From positions 1-7,610 of the forward strand of contig BNVV01000063.1 in assembly GCA_025998355.1 (NCBI GenBank): 7,610 bases of DNA. The letters run 5' to 3'. The DNA is from Endomicrobiia bacterium (GTDB lineage Bacteria > Elusimicrobiota > Endomicrobiia > Endomicrobiales > Endomicrobiaceae). The first letter of the stretch is position 1. The number at the start of each line of letters is the position of its first letter. Below are positions 5,581 through 7,610 of this stretch, piece after piece. Below the pieces are notes generated by a model. It saw only the letters and a program-made list of their open reading frames with translations, did no database searches and was not told where the DNA came from. The position numbers were made by a program, and so were the translations under genes.

Positions 5581-6195
5581 ATGAAAAAGAAAAAAGTAAT
5601 GAGTGTAATTGTTTTATTTGGTCTTGCCTTAAGTTCGTGCGAACGTTGTCACAAACATGATACTCTAGACAGGAATACTCCAACTAGCCTAGCTCTAGCT
5701 CGAGATACTCGAAACGATCTCGACGCCCTCGTCTCCGCTCTCCCTAACAACACCAATGCCGCCGTCCTTGCCAGAGAGGCCTTCGCCACTGCCTCTAAAG
5801 CTCTCAAACTCGCCGCCGATGTTATCAACGGAAATATCACTGCTAACATAGGCGTCTTCAATACCGCCCATGAATTCACCGTCGCCGCCCGCGCCGCCGC
5901 CCGCGCCGTCAGAGTCAGAACCTCCAGCGACAACCACGCATACGACGGCACCGCCATCGCACACTTCGTCACCGCCTTCGCAGAACATGTCGTCGCTACA
6001 GTTGTTGAGAATAACGACGCTAATTGTCATTGTGATCGCTCTCCCAAAGCCACGTATAACGCCTTCACCAACGCCGTCGCCTACGCCCAAGACCTTCACA
6101 AAGCCAGCCGCTACACCGCCGTTGACAACAAGATTATCGAAAAAGTCAGATACTTAGAGTTTTTATTTAACGACTGGCGAAATCAAAGAACCTAA
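5581..6195 (+). CDS. Predicted alanine-rich lipoprotein of unknown function, GC- and C-rich core
   Basis: I do not recognise this 204-residue protein. The start is firm: AGGAGG (5570-5575) is 5 bases before the ATG. The N-terminus is a textbook lipoprotein signal: four lysines, a hydrophobic stretch (MSVIVLFGLA, 7-16) and lipobox LSSC with Cys20 as the acylation site; residue 21 is Glu, so outer-membrane or surface sorting is plausible. From about residue 35 to 180 the protein is alanine-rich with polar/hydrophobic periodicity, suggesting a helical bundle (for example AREAFATASKALKLAAD, 64-80; AARAAARAVR, 102-111). Other cysteines are C23, C149 and C151 (CHC). Composition is extraordinary here: a hand count of 5881-5940 gives 29 C and 16 G in 60 bases, with many GCC, CTC, GTC and AAC codons, while the signal-peptide codons and the last 20 codons are AT-rich like the rest of the window. 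That argues for a transferred or rearranged core behind a resident signal peptide, or strong compositional selection. Expression is likely from the promoter at 5481-5510. No similarity to the thiamine genes around it is seen. Confidence 0.75.
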   Translation: MKKKKVMSVIVLFGLALSSCERCHKHDTLDRNTPTSLALARDTRNDLDALVSALPNNTNAAVLAREAFATASKALKLAADVINGNITANIGVFNTAHEFTVAARAAARAVRVRTSSDNHAYDGTAIAHFVTAFAEHVVATVVENNDANCHCDRSPKATYNAFTNAVAYAQDLHKASRYTAVDNKIIEKVRYLEFLFNDWRNQRT

Positions 6196-6196
6196 A

Positions 6197-6219
6197 GCGT
6201 TAGTCGTCAAAACCAACGC
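6197..6219. terminator. Weak hairpin between the convergent genes
   Basis: GCGTT (6197-6201) pairs with AACGC (6215-6219) around a 13-base loop, immediately after the lipoprotein stop. On the minus strand it is followed by TTT, and on the plus strand there is no T-run. At best it is a weak bidirectional stop. Confidence 0.2.
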
Positions 6220-6220
6220 G

Positions 6221-6499
6221 TCATTGCGCCCCTACTACACACGACTTGCGTATCTTGCTGTATCTACTTGGACCGCAGCCCGTGGGTCTACCTACAAGAT
6301 ATGCGTAGCTCATTGTACCTGCTGCTGCTAGACCGCAGCCTGATTCAAAATGCTCTATTTGTCTAGAAGGTGATGGTACTTTTTTTGCAAAGCCCATAGA
6401 TAATAATGTCACCACTAATAATGCCACAAGCAAATTTGTCACTTTTGTCGCTATTGTGTAGCCAAATGATTTAAGAATACGTGGTTTAAGAATACACAC
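6221..6499 (-). CDS. Possible small membrane-anchored or secreted protein, unrecognised
   Basis: A 92-codon minus-strand frame that begins with GTG (6499-6497) directly after an in-frame stop. No Shine-Dalgarno is visible, so either the start or the gene is doubtful. The product has a basic N-terminus, a convincing hydrophobic segment (TNLLVALLVVTLLSMGFA, 21-38) that could be a signal peptide ending at GFA or an anchor, and then a short Cys/Gly-rich tail. GCG occurs twice, at 54-56 and 74-76, exactly 20 residues apart, from an identical 10-base sequence (GACCGCAGCC on the plus strand at 6271 and 6331); a third cysteine is at 87. It converges on the lipoprotein gene with a 25-base gap. It could be a true small exported protein, a fragment of a larger dead gene, or chance. 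No function is proposed. Confidence 0.35.
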   Translation of the reverse strand: MCILKPRILKSFGYTIATKVTNLLVALLVVTLLSMGFAKKVPSPSRQIEHFESGCGLAAAGTMSYAYLVGRPTGCGPSRYSKIRKSCVVGAQ

Positions 6500-6589
6500 T
6501 TAAGAGTACATAGTGAAATAAATCAAACACCAAAAAACAACAATAAAATGACAACCAAGTACTAGGGTTTCTAGACAGATCTTACACGG

Positions 6590-6616
6590 TTGTCTGTCAG
6601 GCAGTTGGAATAGAAT
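6590..6616 (+). promoter_or_regulatory. Candidate thiC promoter
   Basis: TAGAAT (6611-6616) matches five of six -10 bases. TTGTCT (6590-6595) is a possible -35, but the 15-base spacer is short. Transcription would start near 6623, placing the partial palindromic element right at the 5' end of the mRNA. Confidence 0.3.
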
Positions 6617-6624
6617 GCGCAAGT

Positions 6625-6647
6625 AGCGGGAATCCATTTAACAAGGA
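6625..6647 (+). repeat. Partial copy of the palindromic element next to the thiC Shine-Dalgarno
   Basis: AGCGGGAATCCATTTAACA (6625-6643) is identical over 19 bases to 5190-5208, and after one mismatch GGA continues the match (6645-6647). The right arm that would complete the hairpin is missing or mutated. The thiC ribosome binding site AAGGAG (6643-6648) overlaps the point where the copy breaks down. Confidence 0.7.
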
Positions 6648-6658
6648 GAGGATAACTT

Positions 6659-7610
6659 ATGGAAACCAAGGAAATGACGCTAATGCAAGACGCGCAAAAT
6701 AAACAGGCTAACGACTTAATAAAGAGCGTGGCTCAGTATGAGAATTTAACCGAAGAATTTATTAGAGCAGGCGTTGCTGCTGGAACTATCGTCATTCCTA
6801 AAAATTTCAATAGAACTTTAAAAAAAATTGTAGCTGTCGGTATGGGGTTAAAAACGAAAGTTAACGCTAATATCGGCACCTCTCCAGATCACATAGATAT
6901 TGCCCAAGAACTTGCAAAATTAGATGTTGCGGTTGAATCTGGAACAGATGCGATTATGGACTTGTCAACCGGCGGAAACTTAACGCAGATAAGAAAAGAA
7001 ATTCTTGCAGCTTCGCATGTACAAGTTGGAACAGTGCCTATTTATGAAGCGGCTTGCAAAACAGTTGCAAAGGGTAAGAAAATATCTCAGATTGACGGCG
7101 ATCTTCTCTTTGACGTCATAGAAGAGCAAGCGCAACAGGGTGTGGATTTTATGACGGTTCACTGTGGCATCAATAAAGCTACTGTAGAAGTATTAAATCG
7201 CCATAGACGTCTTACTGGAGTGGTAAGCAGAGGTGGTTCGTTTTTGGTTAAATGCATCAATGCAACAGGAAAAGAAAACCCTTTGTTTGAACGCTACGAT
7301 AAGCTTTTACAAATAGCAAAAAAATATGACGTTACACTAAGTCTTGGCGATGGTTTTAGACCAGGTTGCATACAAGATGCGTCAGATTATCCACAAATTG
7401 CTGAACTTGCAGTTTTGGGAGAACTTGTTTTAAGAGCAAGAAAAGCAGGTGTTCAGTCCATGATAGAAGGGCCGGGCCATGTCCCTCTAAATCAAATTGA
7501 AGCAAATGTAGTTCTTGCAAAAAAATTAGGACACAACGCACCTCTTTATTTTCTCGGGCCCCTAGTAACTGACATAGCTCCAGGATATGACCATATAACT
7601 TCGGCAATCG
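6659..7610 (+). CDS. thiC: Phosphomethylpyrimidine synthase ThiC, 3' end outside window
   Basis: A radical-SAM enzyme that rearranges 5-aminoimidazole ribotide into hydroxymethylpyrimidine phosphate, the pyrimidine half of thiamine. The first 317 codons are present and uninterrupted to the window edge. Family blocks seen in order are NANIGTSP (69-76), DLSTGG (101-106), GTVPIYEA (124-131), TVHCGI (166-171), SRGGSF (190-195), SLGDGFRPG (228-236), EGPGHVP (270-276) and LGPLVTDIAPGYDHIT (299-314). The N-terminus is short, as in the roughly 430-residue bacterial form. The C-terminal CxxCxxxxC that holds the 4Fe-4S cluster must lie beyond the window, so intactness cannot be confirmed. The ATG at 6659 has AAGGAG 10 bases upstream. 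No TPP riboswitch is recognisable in the leader, which is unusual for thiC. The adjacent thiE-type gene is dead, so pyrimidine synthesis may be kept while phosphate coupling is done by another gene or a partner. Confidence 0.95.
   Translation, partial: METKEMTLMQDAQNKQANDLIKSVAQYENLTEEFIRAGVAAGTIVIPKNFNRTLKKIVAVGMGLKTKVNANIGTSPDHIDIAQELAKLDVAVESGTDAIMDLSTGGNLTQIRKEILAASHVQVGTVPIYEAACKTVAKGKKISQIDGDLLFDVIEEQAQQGVDFMTVHCGINKATVEVLNRHRRLTGVVSRGGSFLVKCINATGKENPLFERYDKLLQIAKKYDVTLSLGDGFRPGCIQDASDYPQIAELAVLGELVLRARKAGVQSMIEGPGHVPLNQIEANVVLAKKLGHNAPLYFLGPLVTDIAPGYDHITSAI

Larger units (their letters stand above)
6500..6658. other. thiC leader region
   Basis: No gene is seen. It contains a 6-bp stem GACAGA (6574-6579) / TCTGTC (6593-6598) with a 13-base loop, a possible promoter, the partial palindromic element and the thiC ribosome binding site. 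A recognisable TPP riboswitch is not present. Confidence 0.45.

Noticed and set aside
5695..6157. Long open frames on the minus strand and a proline-rich plus frame inside the lipoprotein gene
   Set aside because: They are by-products of the GC-rich, stop-poor composition of the lipoprotein gene, have no ribosome binding site, and yield low-complexity products.
6561..6640. Possible TPP riboswitch before thiC (TTGGAATAGAATGC...GTAGCGGGAA vaguely like the THI-box 3' half)
   Set aside because: The CUGAGA and ACCUGAU elements and a consistent P4/P5 pairing are missing, and the GCGGGAA part is explained by the repeat also found at 5190. A covariance search with the TPP model would settle it.
7356..7607. 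Minus-strand frame within thiC
   Set aside because: Antisense to strongly conserved thiC blocks; shadow only.

Overview
The window looks like a piece of an AT-rich, decaying genome of an endosymbiont-like bacterium. Three things suggest this: heavily broken coding sequence sits beside intact housekeeping genes, there are transposase relics, and most of the sequence is A/T-rich. The gene set (C4 zinc-ribbon coiled-coil protein next to RNase P RNA, the rsmH-ftsL-ftsI division cluster, and thiamine genes) fits Elusimicrobiota of the termite-gut Endomicrobium type. That taxonomic call is an inference from general character, not a match I could run.

Layout. Positions 1 to about 601 hold a wrecked IS5-family (ISL2-like) transposase whose residues can still be read by jumping between frames, followed by repeated end-like motifs. 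A plain spacer leads to an intact tRNA-Val(CAC) at 852-923. Next come a 237-residue coiled-coil/zinc-ribbon protein (1020-1733) and a complete bacterial A-like RNase P RNA (1743-2074), closed by a 12-bp P1 helix. A spacer (2075-2270) where mraZ would be expected shows only possible remnants. Then comes a tight division/cell-wall operon: rsmH (2271-3152), an ftsL-like gene overlapping it by 8 bases, and the class B penicillin-binding protein ftsI (3412-5100).

The expected murE does not follow. Instead, about 5125-5560 holds a pseudogene of the N-terminal (ThiD2-type) domain of a thiamine-phosphate synthase, with at least two frameshifts and a 31-bp palindromic element inside it. A promoter-like sequence and a strong Shine-Dalgarno within or at the end of this dead gene lead into a striking 204-residue predicted lipoprotein (5581-6195). 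Its core is GC-rich, strongly C-biased and alanine-rich, unlike everything around it. A possible small secreted protein lies convergent to it on the minus strand (6221-6499). The window ends with the first 317 codons of an apparently intact thiC (6659 onward). The leader of thiC carries a 19-bp exact copy of the left arm and loop of the palindromic element, directly beside its ribosome binding site.

Functional reading. The translation/RNA-processing and septation genes look maintained. The thiamine locus seems to have kept pyrimidine synthesis (thiC) while losing a neighbouring thiE-type gene, whose space is now occupied by an exported protein of unusual composition. That lipoprotein and the palindromic element are the most worthwhile leads.
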